Source: Haliclona indistincta
Lineage: Eukaryota > Porifera > Demospongiae > Haplosclerida > Chalinidae
Assembly: GCA_964017065.1 (NCBI GenBank)
Contig: OZ024786.1
Span: 13,321,469 to 13,385,468, forward strand
DNA length: 64,000 nucleotides
Direction: 5' to 3'
The notes under the pieces are model-generated. The model was not told the origin of the DNA, did no database searches, and saw only the letters and a program-made list of their open reading frames with translations. Below are positions 25,198 through 35,800 of this stretch, piece after piece. The first letter of the stretch is position 1. Every line of letters begins with the position of its first letter. Position numbers and translations under genes: made by a program.

Positions 25198-25580
25198 TCA
25201 TTTCTTCTCTGCATGTAGACACATCTGACCAGCTGGTACACCTGAGAGAGACAAAGCAAAACAGCTATCATTCATAACATGTGAGCGGCAAGGCTCTAGG
25301 TAGTGAGTACTGACCATTTCCTAACACTCGTCCCTCAGTGTTGACTCTAGCTGTGGTAGCACTCTGTCCTGACTCCTGGATGGGAGGTCCTCCATCACCA
25401 CTGCCTTCACCTCCATCATCTCTTCTTCTGTGTCTTGCTCAGTCAGCTTCAACACTTTGAGGACCTGCTTCATCGTCAGGCTCAGCCCTCTCTCTGTCAC
25501 ACACACCATCACGATAGACCAGATGCTGCTGATACACACCAAACAACTCATGAGGAGCTCGCTTATCCTTAGAACGAGCT

Positions 25581-25640
25581 GAGAGAGAGAGAGAGAAAGG
25601 AAGAGAGAGAGGGAGGAAGAGAGAGAGAGGGAGGGAGAAG
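25581..25640. repeat. GA/CT tract at the exon 3 acceptor
   Basis: Purine-rich on the + strand; on the minus strand it is a CT tract running directly into the cag acceptor of exon 3 of the CARD-type gene, and so serves as its polypyrimidine tract. Confidence 0.8.
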
Positions 25641-26042
25641 ATCGAAAGATGATCAATAGCATGAAATCCATCACTCACCAACAGCGATCAATTTCTCTAC
25701 TGCACTAGCATGTCCTAGTGGGTTCTCATCGTCATCATGGATACACATGTACAACAGGTGGCACCCGTACACGCCTCCTTTATAGACAAGAGTCAGTAAG
25801 TGGTCTGCACGTTGCTGTGGAGTCTGATAGGGGACTGGTCAGTAAATATAGCTCACTGGGATCAGACACGATACCATACTTTAAGAGATGACTAGAGAGA
25901 GATGAGACATTTAACCAACGCCATATCTCAGAGTCAGACCAACAGTTCATCACGACTTCGTTATCAATGTAGAAATGTCGACCAGGTTGCTGGTCATAAT
26001 CTCGCCTGACCTCCTCCCTCACTCTGTCCTGTGTGTCCATGA

Positions 26043-26114
26043 CTGAGAGAGAGAGAGAGAGACAGAGAGGGAGAGAGAAGGAGAGAGAGAGGAAGAGGGA
26101 GGGAGAGAGAGAGA
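26043..26114. repeat. GA/CT tract at the exon 2 acceptor
   Basis: Imperfect GA repeat (CT on the minus strand) ending in the cag acceptor of exon 2 of the CARD-type gene copy 1. It makes up most of the 110-bp first intron. Confidence 0.8.
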
Positions 26115-26219
26115 TGAGTAACAAGGTGCTCGAGGTACTTGTGCTCACTCACCATCTTGTTCCGTGCGATCTCTCACTAAACGAACTGGTTGGTAGCCAG
26201 CAGGAGGTGGATACGCCAT

Positions 26220-26380
26220 CAGTTCTCACACACTAGTCAACTAGACAATGGCGATCTTCAGCTAGTAGCCTTGGAAAGCACAGCAAAACTGACAAACACA
26301 GAGTATGAAGGGGAAACCCCTGAAAAGATTGATCAGCTGACGTCATGTTGTTTTTGTGCACTCCCACCATTCCCACAATA
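26220..26380. promoter_or_regulatory. Head-to-head promoter between CARD-type gene and NLR copy E
   Basis: Only 161 bp separate the two divergent ATGs. The stretch holds gggaaacccc (26311-26320), a full match to the NF-kappaB consensus GGGRNWYYCC, and a palindromic CRE, tgacgtca (26338-26345), preceded by an overlapping E-box-like cagctg. Both sites recur in the promoter of copy G. No clear TATA box here: copy G has tataaag where this copy has tgaaaag. Binding is inferred from sequence only. Confidence 0.5.
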
Positions 26381-28893
26381 ATGGCGGATAGCTCTGAGTT
26401 TGAGACAGTGAGAGGCAGGTTTGTCGACATCTGTCGCTGTGTTGCTGTACCAGACGTGGTAGAATTTGCAGGCGAGCTGCTACAAAGTAATCTCATCAGC
26501 TTTGCTAGTCACCAGGCGGCCATTGCTGTCACCGGTTTACCACCGAATAACAAGGTTGCTCATCTGGTCTCAGAAGCCATGAACAATGTCAGCAATTCAC
26601 CAGACAACTTCTACAAGTTCATCTCTATCCTAGAGAGCAGGAATGCTCAACTTGCCTCAGATCTAAGGAGTGACTACTCGAAACGACAAGCCTGCTTACC
26701 AAGACCAAAACCGGAAGATCCCTCCGTGAAATTCGTGACCATCCTTCGACAGTTGTATCGAACAGCCCAAGCTCCTACCTGGGTCCCTCTCTCTCAGTGC
26801 CAGCATGTCAAACTTGCTATGGTAAAAGAGAAAGGAAATCGATTTGCATGCCGTGACCCGGAAGCTGCCCAGAGCAGAGCACAAGGAGCAGTAGATCTTG
26901 CTTTAACATTAAAGGTACCTGTGGATACTGATAAATCTTTGATGCTGGCACCTTTGAGGATGAACGCCAAGTAATTCTAGTTGAAGGAGTGGGAGGAATG
27001 GGAAAAACAAGTCTTGCCTACCAATATGCCAAGAAATGGGCTGAAGGAAAGTTAAGCACATTTGATGCTGTGGCTCTTGTTCGTCTACGAGATTTGAATG
27101 AACACGATGTACATGAAGTTGATCGTATCTTGCCTCACCTTCTCTTCCTAGCTAGTGGTGACAGCATATCAAAAGAGATGGCTCAATTTATCGTAGACAA
27201 GCAAAAGATTCTCCTCATCTTGGACGGCTGGGATGAGTCTCCAGCAAGCATTCGTAAGCCGTCGTTCATCAAAGATCTGCTTAAGTCAGTTTCTTCTCAG
27301 ACTAGAATACTGATAACTTCTCGACCTGACTTCTCGTTGGATCTTCATGGTCCGCAAGCTAACCGGTTAGAGATTCTTGGTTTCACTAAAAGTGATATTC
27401 ACGATTACTTTAAGAATGCGTTAAAGTCGTCAGACCTGCCCCATGGTGAAGTGAAACCTGCTTATGATAATCTGATAAGTCATTTCCATCGCTATCCAGT
27501 TATCGAAAGCTGTTGCTATGTGCCTCTGAATGTACCTCAATCGTGACCAGACCTTACCCATCACTCGATGTGAGCTGTTTCAAAAGCTCATACTATGCTG
27601 CATTCTCCGTGAACTGAAAACTCGCCAACCCGATAAAGTACTTGGCTGTGTCTCCTCGTTTGAGGACCTCCCTGCTGATCTTAAGGAGCAGTTAGACAAA
27701 CTCAGTGAACTAGCATTCAACTTCAAGGGAGTGATGCAGAATAAGATTGTTTTTACACAGAAGGAACTAACATCACTCTCTACATTAGGTCTGCTTCATA
27801 GTGTCCAGGGTTTTCGCTTAATTGATAGAAAATTAGTCACTTGCAACTTTATCCATCTAGCCGTCCAAGAGCTCCTTGCTGCCTACTATATCTCTCGACT
27901 ATAGAACCAGCTGAGCATTCTAAACAATTTGAAACTCTCTTGAATGACAATCTCAAGTTTCCTGTACTCCAGTTCTATTCTGGTCTGACCGGGCTCACCA
28001 ATGAGAGTGTGAGAAACCTCATCACTGGATTTGACTTTGGTTATAAAGAAGAATCAAGACTTTGCCTTTTAGCATTTCTGAACTGCATTTTTGAAGCACA
28101 AATACACGATCAATTATTTTTTGAACAAATGGTTCGTACTCTAAATTCTGAAGTTAACTTGTTTTCACTTTCTTTATTGAGTCCAATGGATTGTCTGTCA
28201 GTGCACTACTTTTTATCCTCCATCAGAACCGTGGTGACTGGACAAATAGAAGTGGACCTTTCTGACTGCAGTATTGATGACCAATGTTTGGGTATGCTAC
28301 TAGGAATTTCTACTGAGCATGCTGAGACATCCTGTACATCAAGTGCTTTAGAGTCTGTAGAAACCCTGAACGTGCAGTATAATGAATACACAGACACTGG
28401 GATTGCTTACATTGCCAGAGCTCTTATCTCCAACAGTACTTTAAAAACACTGAGGGTTGGTAACGACAGCGTAACAGACACGGGACTGGTACCACTGTTG
28501 GAAGCACTACCAAGACTACATTCACTGAAGGAGTTGGTATTGCGCTGGTCTTTGTCACATGGAGATAAAACATTGAATAAGATCGGAGAGTGTGTTGCAA
28601 GAAGTACACTGAAACAATTACAACTATTGCCTTATTCTCTATCATTGCAGTCAGAAGAGGCAGTAAAAGAGTGGGTCCAGTGTGTGGTAGTTGGAGGGAA
28701 CAGTCTTATACATTCTCTTGAGCACTGTCAGGTTACTAAGCTCATTATAAACAATACAATTTCATGTCAAATCAATAGATATGATGTAAAAACTCAATTA
28801 GATTCATTACTCCAAAAAGCGATGGATTCAATTAATTTAAGAAGAGTAAAGAAATCATTACATTCCATTGATTTGTTTGTTTTTGTACGATAA
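26381..28893 (+). pseudogene. NLR copy E: CARD-like, NACHT, LRR, three frameshifts
   Basis: A CARD-first NLR without Death exon; the ATG at 26381 gives MADSSEFETVRGRF and runs straight into the CARD-like region. An in-frame ATG at 26345 overlaps the CRE, so 26381 is the better start. Compared with its paralogues it has a 1-base loss at about 26935 just before NACHT, a 20-base loss at about 27534 inside the post-NACHT region, and a 2-base gain at about 27903. NACHT motifs (GMGKTS, LLILDGWDE, LITSRP) and LRR text survive in separate frames. It is most likely a pseudogene, though still useful as a sequence donor for gene conversion. Sequencing error is unlikely to explain a 20-base loss. Confidence 0.85.
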
Positions 28894-30248
28894 TCCAGCA
28901 ATGTTATTTTATCTTTTCATATAATACCCTTTTCACTTCAAAGAAATTTTGAAAATAATCAAATTAATATTAATTTTCTATTATTGACGCTGATTCTTAA
29001 TAACTTTTTCTCCAGCATGCATGGTACTTTTATTATTTTTCAACTGAGTTATTGGAAAGGATTAGTTCTACATGTATGAGAAAAAGATAAAGATGCTGAA
29101 GGACATGTGTGTACACATGTGAATCACTCACTATAGTAATCTCTTCTCAACCAAGTGATCCTTGTGAGTGAGAATGTATGACCCTTCTCATGGGAATCGA
29201 TCCACTCAGGGTAGCACCACCAGCAGATGGAAGAGAAGAGGCTGTTGAATAGCTAAGTGTGGTGCAGAAGAGAGGGTGGAGTCTGGTATGGTGAAGGAGG
29301 TGGTAAGTAGGCAGCAACAATTAAACTGAAGACACACCCACTCACCTGTCTATCATCAGGTATAAGCAGATAAACACCACACCTTGAGTGACATTGTAGC
29401 TATAGACACATGGTGAAGTTTCATCAATTTCATTTAAACTGGACGTCAATCCTTCTTGATAGTCACATTATCATGTCATGAACTAGCTCTACAAGGAACA
29501 AGATAATCACATTATATCATAAAACACACATGCACAATGTACTGTGAGTGAAACTGGTAACTACATTGTAGCAAATCAAACTATTGTGACACATTTCAAG
29601 CATAGAAAGAGGTTATACAAATCTTGTCTCATACAATGTTTTACCTATTCTGAGCCAGCTGGTATACTCAAGACCAGAAGAGGCTCTAACATAACAAAAT
29701 CTACATTTACTAGTTACTGTGTATCATTATCAAACAAGCAGCTGTTATGAGATGATATGAGTTGATCACTTTAAATAATCTGTTGTGTCAGGACTGAGGA
29801 GGAGGCTCCTTATACATGTAATGAGAGGGTATCAAGATATCAACACATGAATGAAGTGAGTATCACTAGTCACATGTAATCTCTACACAACCAAATGATC
29901 CTTGTGAGTGAGAAAGAGGAGGAAAGGGCACGACTCTGCTCATGGGAGCCAATTCATTCGAGATAGCATTGCACTGCTGGTAGATGGAATGATGGAAACT
30001 AGATGAGTGGATTTAGGATCGTGAAGCATGAGAGCGTTAGTGTCAGCTCTTTATCATACATGCTCTCATTGGACCCATGCATGACCCACAATAATGAATA
30101 ATTACCCGTGCGCAGTATAATTACTGAAAATTTTACAAAATTATTACACCATCGTATAGAGAAAATGTTACATCATGATCAGAATAGGATAATAAACGTA
30201 CATGAACAATTAAGTCTGCAAATCTGGCTTCTTCAAACACTATTGTGT
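28894..30248. repeat. 3' flank and spacer modules behind copy E
   Basis: The inverted repeat acatgtgt/acacatgt lies at 29103-29120, R1 at about 29125-29330 and R2 at about 29870-30000. R2 then diverges into unrelated AT-rich sequence. No gene seen. Confidence 0.6.
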
Positions 30249-30630
30249 ACAAGAAAATTAAAAAGATTTCTATCGAAATCAAAAGGATGTAGGGTTGTGA
30301 AATCTACCACTGGTTCGCAATGTAAACTAACAAGGAACAAGCATGGAATGGTAACACAATTGACTTGCTAACAGACCATAGATCCCTACATCAGTGGCTG
30401 CTGTGGTTAAACTAGTTGCTTTAGGCTGTTGACTGCTAACACCTCATGTGCATTCAGCTTGTGTACAGGCACTCATGTAGGGATCTATGTTCTGTTAATT
30501 AGCAAGTCAATTGTGTTACCATTCCATGCTTGTTCCTTGTTAGTTTACATTGCGAACCAGTGGTAGATTTCACAACCCTACTGTCCCTACATCCTTTTGA
30601 TTTCGATAGAAATCTTTTTAATTTTCTTGT
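30249..30630. mobile_element. Foldback (long inverted repeat) element, copy 1
   Basis: The left arm begins acaagaaaattaaaaagatt and passes through aaaaggatgtaggg and gaccatagatccctacat. The right arm is its inverted repeat, ending in attttcttgt. Arms are about 130-150 bp around a central loop of roughly 100 bp. A related element lies at 63460-63895. It has no coding capacity. Confidence 0.8.
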
Positions 30631-30989
30631 TTGCGTCCTTTTTACTTTTTTAGTGAAGTGCAGTTCAAATATCATGCATGTGGAGCCGTCTTTGTTCCAC
30701 CATTGGTTTAGTTTCTTGTTGTTGATGGCTTTTCTTTATTTTAAACTTGTAGCAAAAATAATTGTTATGCTATACTATCAGCTCGCCTACGCATGTATGC
30801 ATGCAGTGCACACGAGCCTCGCCCACACTAGTTTGTTGACCTGTACTGTACGGCGGTTATAATTTATATCTGGCAAGCGCAGAATGGTGATCCAATAGCT
30901 TGCCGCTCTTCAAAGACTCCAGACAGATATGTGTTCCCGGTGATCCATACGGCACGGAGATAGGGTCGCTCTAAAAGGAGGAACGAGGA
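30631..30989. other. Unassigned spacer
   Basis: I see no gene, repeat match or motif that I can support in this stretch. Confidence 0.4.
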
Positions 30990-31780
30990 AATAAGAAATG
31001 GGAAACGGAAATGAGGAAACGGAGAAATAACGAGATAAGGTAGGGCGGGGTAACTTGAACAAACTTTATGTTCTCGTACCTGGCGAGCGTGAAGAAGAAA
31101 ATTGCTGGACGTCGAGTCGCTTACACAGTAAGTACATTAATTTTATAGTCGACCTTAGGCTTAGGCATGAAGAATCTTGGAGCTAGCCTTCGTCTGCTTT
31201 GCAATCGAAGCTGGATTATGAAGTGAACTGGTAGATTAGTAGGTGTGGTAACTTGGAACACAGTCTCTTTTTTATATTCCTGGCAATGTGTGCCATGGAA
31301 AATAGGAGCGAAGATGAATTCTAGTCGCCTGTAATCGCATGTCCGTAGAGCTTTTAGTGCATATTCACAGACAAAATCGAATATTTTCCGCGCAATCTGC
31401 GCGGCTAAGATGACAGTTTATAGCTAAAGGCGCAGCTAAAGTCAAAGTTTTCTTCACGAAACAATGAAACACAACAATCAGGATGATCTCCTACTGCATG
31501 GTGTTCTACACTCTCAGCCACTGTTAGTAGCAGAGTCGGTATGATTAATTTTTAGAGATGATCCGCTAGAAATCATTAGTTAACGCCACTATATTGCTGC
31601 TGGTCGCTCATTATCCCTCGTCTAAAACACTACAAAGAAGAAAGAGGAACGTTTAAAGGTGCCACATCGGCGACTGTTGGGAAGTACGAGGTCCAAGGTT
31701 TGAATTTTGTTCCAAGACGATACTCCGCCCTACCTTGTCATTTCTCCGTTTCCTCGTTTCCGTTTCCCATTTAATTCTTA
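30990..31780. mobile_element. MITE-like element with purine-rich inverted ends
   Basis: The left end contains aaatgggaaacggaaatgag and continues to gataaggtagggcgggg. The right end holds the inverted copy (ccgccctaccttgtcatttc to cgtttcccattt). Arms are about 50 bp with a few mismatches and the interior has no coding frame. I could not define the target duplication. Confidence 0.6.
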
Positions 31781-32044
31781 CTTATAGCTACTCCATATAA
31801 ATATTTTCGGAGACTAGTCTTGTTACAGCAACTATTTCAGCACATAATATTGTATAATAACTAGCTATAATACTTACCATCTCTCCTGAATCCTTTTTCG
31901 GCGTTAACTCTCTTCACAGTATCTTCGAGCTCTTGAATCCGCCACTTCAGTTCTAGTAGAGTTGATATTCGTTACAGTCGATCTAGTCTTGCTTGCACTC
32001 ACGCTCCAATTGGCATGCAGTGTCTGCCATATTCTAGGTCACGT

Positions 32045-32510
32045 GCGCTAACCACTGCTTGGTCACGTGCGTATTGCGCAATCACAATAATGGCGTCTAA
32101 CACTTAGGATCACGATCGAGAAATCGCGGAATTTATATCGCCGTTTCGCTAAAAACTAAGTTCAAAAGGCACATGCCAGGAGAATTTCACGACTGTTCAT
32201 GTGTGTTTTGGTCTCGACACTGCTCACGTAAAGGTGCTAGGCGAGTGGAAGAAAGAAAGAAGAAGAAGAAAACGAAGATGACGAAACTCGATTTTCACTG
32301 TTTCCAGGTTCGTCACTTTAGTAACAATCTCGAGCAATCTCCTTGCTACTGTAAGATGGGGCAACGCCAGATAGCAGATTTAAGTGTCTTTGGACGTATA
32401 AAATTCATCACCAGGCGAAATATCAGCGTTTGAACGCTAATACATTGTATGTAGCCGCCATCTTGTTTTCTCGTTCAACCCTACATAGGGAGACACTACC
32501 GTGTCTCCCT
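32045..32510. repeat. Dispersed repeat of about 470 bp, copy 1
   Basis: Recurs in inverted orientation at 54672-55145. Shared blocks include cacgtgcgtatt...aatggcgtc, a GAA-rich block, gaagatgac.aaactcgattt, aggcgaaatatcag and gtagccgccat. It ends in a hairpin, agggagacac/gtgtctccct (about 32487-32511). It is a mobile or formerly mobile sequence of unknown class. Confidence 0.7.
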
Positions 32511-32873
32511 AATACTAAACGAATACATGCATGAGTCAGCGCACGGGTATGTGTTCCATTGAACTCTAATTATGTTAGTTGATCAACTTATTAGCTTTAT
32601 GTAGCTTTTTATTGACATTTAGCTTCACCAGCACTTACATAAAAACTCTGCATGGGTTTGGATACTGTTTTCGATTTTTTTGCTAGAAAAAGTGCTGGAA
32701 GGACGAACCGACCAAACTGGGTTGCTGCGCGCGGCATGCACTCGAGTAACCTGAAGGTCATTGTCTTCAATGTTTTTCGTTGTTCGAGACCACATTCATG
32801 AGCCCGCCAACAAAAGGGTGGGGCTAGTTAAGGTCGTCGATTGTTTTCCATTCAGCACTCGTCTCTGTTTGTC

Positions 32874-35800
32874 ATGGCTCAAGCTTCTCTCTCCGCAGTA
32901 CAAGGTAAAGAGCTCGTAAACCACTATCATGTTATTTAAAAACTAATTTAATTCATTGATCTTTGTCTTTAGGTTTCGGTATCGACTCAGTCGTTTTCGA
33001 GCTGCAGAAGGCTCGTTTCCCCGCGGACAAATGGCAGTCTCTTGCCGGTGGTTTGAAGATGGCAACAGCTGTCCCAATTATCGATGCTGATTGCAGGACC
33101 TCGGTCGGTAAGCTGCAAGAACTAATCCGGAGATGGGTTCAAGGCAGCAGCACTACCGGCAACCAGTGGGTCATTTTGATTGATGCTGTCGTGATGTGTG
33201 ACGAGCCTGCTGTAGCTCAGGAGCTAGCTACAGCAGTTGGCTGCCCTCTAGCTCGCTCAGGTACTACAACACAACATGTATAATCTAATAATGAAGCACT
33301 TGCATGATTGAACTAGAATGAGCCTTTCCCAATAACGGGCTAAATAATGCAATAATGCGTTAATGAAGCGTTAATTAACTTGAAATCACTTCCGGAGTCC
33401 CATTTAGTTCCTCCCAGCGGCTGTAATGTATGGGAGTGATTGAGAAATAGGCTAACTTTAGACTGCGCATATACTCTGGCCTTACAGGCACAAGTTTTAA
33501 AACTCCGCTATTACAATTGGCTGTACTTTGGCTATTCATTACTATGAATTTCACACGCATCCTATATGTTGACAACCAGCGCTGCAGGGTACATAAAAGA
33601 CTAGCCGATAGAGACAGTACGTTAGCCATTAGTATAATACCAGAAATTGGCATAACACGGAGTACATCACGTGCGCACGCTATATACGTGCGCACGCTAT
33701 TTATATACGTGCGCGTGCGCGTACAAAATCACTATAAAGGCTTGTTTGTAGCATAACCTGGTCAGCAGTTTCCGGTGGCTCAGCGGTTTAGTGCAGTGGC
33801 TTGTAATGCAGAGTTCGTTCAGGGTTCAGGGTTCGGTTCTTGCTGTACCACTCACATTACCACTCACTTTTCCTTCCATTAATGATACTCTTAATATTAA
33901 TCTACTGCTATTGAGTACCTTTTTGTCGCTAAAAAAAGGCGAGTTTTTGACGGCACACATATACGTACATACACAGACGAACACAAACGCATAACCCTCG
34001 CGCATATACTGCACATGGGTAATAACTCAGGTAGCATGTTGATTGCGGTAATTAGTGAAATGTAATATGTTGGGAAAGGCCCGTAATATTCAGAAGAAGT
34101 CCATAGACTGACACTCACAGTGAACTTTTGAAAGAACTATACAATCACCCGAATGGTTGACTGATCTTGGCTGTTGAAAATAGCAATTAGAGCAGTATAA
34201 TGTGTTTGAGGTCCCATACTGATCACATGATTCATTACAATTGACATAAATTTTATGTATGCTGCCATGCAAGTAACACTAAAACAGCCTTGAGTCCTGA
34301 TTGGTACTAACTACCAACTGAGTGATGTAGCTAGATGTATCATAAAATTGTATATTTCAGTTTTAGTAGGAGTGCTCGGAGCTCAATCTGATCGCTCTCA
34401 CTCATCAGTTATAAAAGTTAATTGGCCACATGGTGGGATACCATTTTAATGAGATTCATGACTTTACTAGTAGCTTTGTACCCAGGCTCTCAGGCGGGCT
34501 GGGCACAAGGCTACTTTGCTAGTTGCTATTTCTCTTCTAGTCAAACTATTTGTGCAGAAAAAGTTGCAGTGCCTGCGACTCTGCGTAGCCTGTTGGCGTA
34601 TCGATTTCGCTGAGCAATGCCCGTACAGCGGCGATACTACAGCTACGTACTCTGTAGTGACTGGCACTGAGTACATGGCTGCGCAAAATCGATATGCACG
34701 CTCCTCCACAAATGGAAGATAAACTGCAAGGAACAGTTTTAGCTTCATACGTTTCACACAACTAAAGAAAAAGTTAATTGTAAAAGCTTATCGTGCTTAG
34801 TCTTCACACGGCAAGCTCGTCCTTCCGAGATGACGAATGCTATACATGCATCATGTACCTTTATCGATAGACAAACTGAGTGCACACTGCAACTCCCCCA
34901 TCCATCTGCACAAATAGCCTTGGCTAGGAAAGAAAACTTGTAAAGTCATGAATCTCATTAAAATGGTATCCCGTAGTCTCTAATATCTACATGTATGCTA
35001 GGACATACTTGATCTACTGACTGGTACTCTCAATACCAACTGGGAGATGTGGTTATAGATCAGCTTTAGAATATTCTTCGTCTCTCCTAGCAATGAACGT
35101 CAAATATCGAGTCATAAACACACTGCTCATGTTTTGTATGCATACAGTTAGCAATGTAAAAATTTAACATTTTCTGTGAAGCTCCTCGGTATACTATAAT
35201 AATTATTGTGATACTTTCTATGTACATGTCTATGAATTGTCTCATCATCTTCAGGTAAACAATTCCAACGTGATCTCATCAATGTTAACTTACCACAAGA
35301 ACCTAAACGATGGAAAGAAAAAGAACCAGAGAACCAACATGACCGTTACTGTCCTGAGTTTGAGACAGTGAAAGGCAGGTTTGTCGACATCTGTCGCTAT
35401 GTTACTGAACCAGACGTGGTAGAATTTGCAGGCGAGCTGCTACAAAGTAACCTCATCAGCAATACAGGTCACCAGGCGGCCATTGCTGTCACAGGTTTAC
35501 CACCGAATAACAAAGTTGCTCATCTGGTCTCAGAAGCCATGAGCAATGTCAGCAATTCACCAGACAACTTCTACAAGTTTATCTCTATCCTAGATAGCAG
35601 GAACACACAACTTGCCTCAGATCTAAGGAGTGACTACTCTAAACGACAAGCCTGCTTACCACAAAAACCAAAATTTGAAGATCCATCCGTGAATGAGTTC
35701 GTAACCAACCTTCGGCAGATGTATAGAGTAGCCCAACCTCCAACCTGGGACCCTCTCCCTCAGTGCCAGCATGTCAAAATAGCCATTGCAAAGGGGAAAG

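Larger units (their letters stand above)
25198..26219 (-). pseudogene. Small CARD-type gene, copy 1 (four exons, frameshift and nonsense)
   Basis: Minus-strand exons are 26219-26153 (MAYPPPAGYQPVRLVRDR...), 26042-25679, 25578-25315 and 25241-25198, with GT-AG borders and phase 1 joins throughout. The summed length is divisible by three once one extra base is discounted, giving about 245 residues; this supports the model. Exon 2 carries a CARD-like helical pattern (LLKYGIVSDPSELYLLTS, then QQRADHLLTLVYKGG). The frame shifts between these two parts, at a CCCC run near 25828, and exon 3 has an in-frame TGA at 25441-25439 where the second copy has an Arg codon. Acceptors follow long CT tracts. 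The gene starts 161 bp from the ATG of NLR copy E, head to head. A death-fold adaptor role is inference. The frameshift could be a sequencing error, but the stop makes decay likely. Confidence 0.6.
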
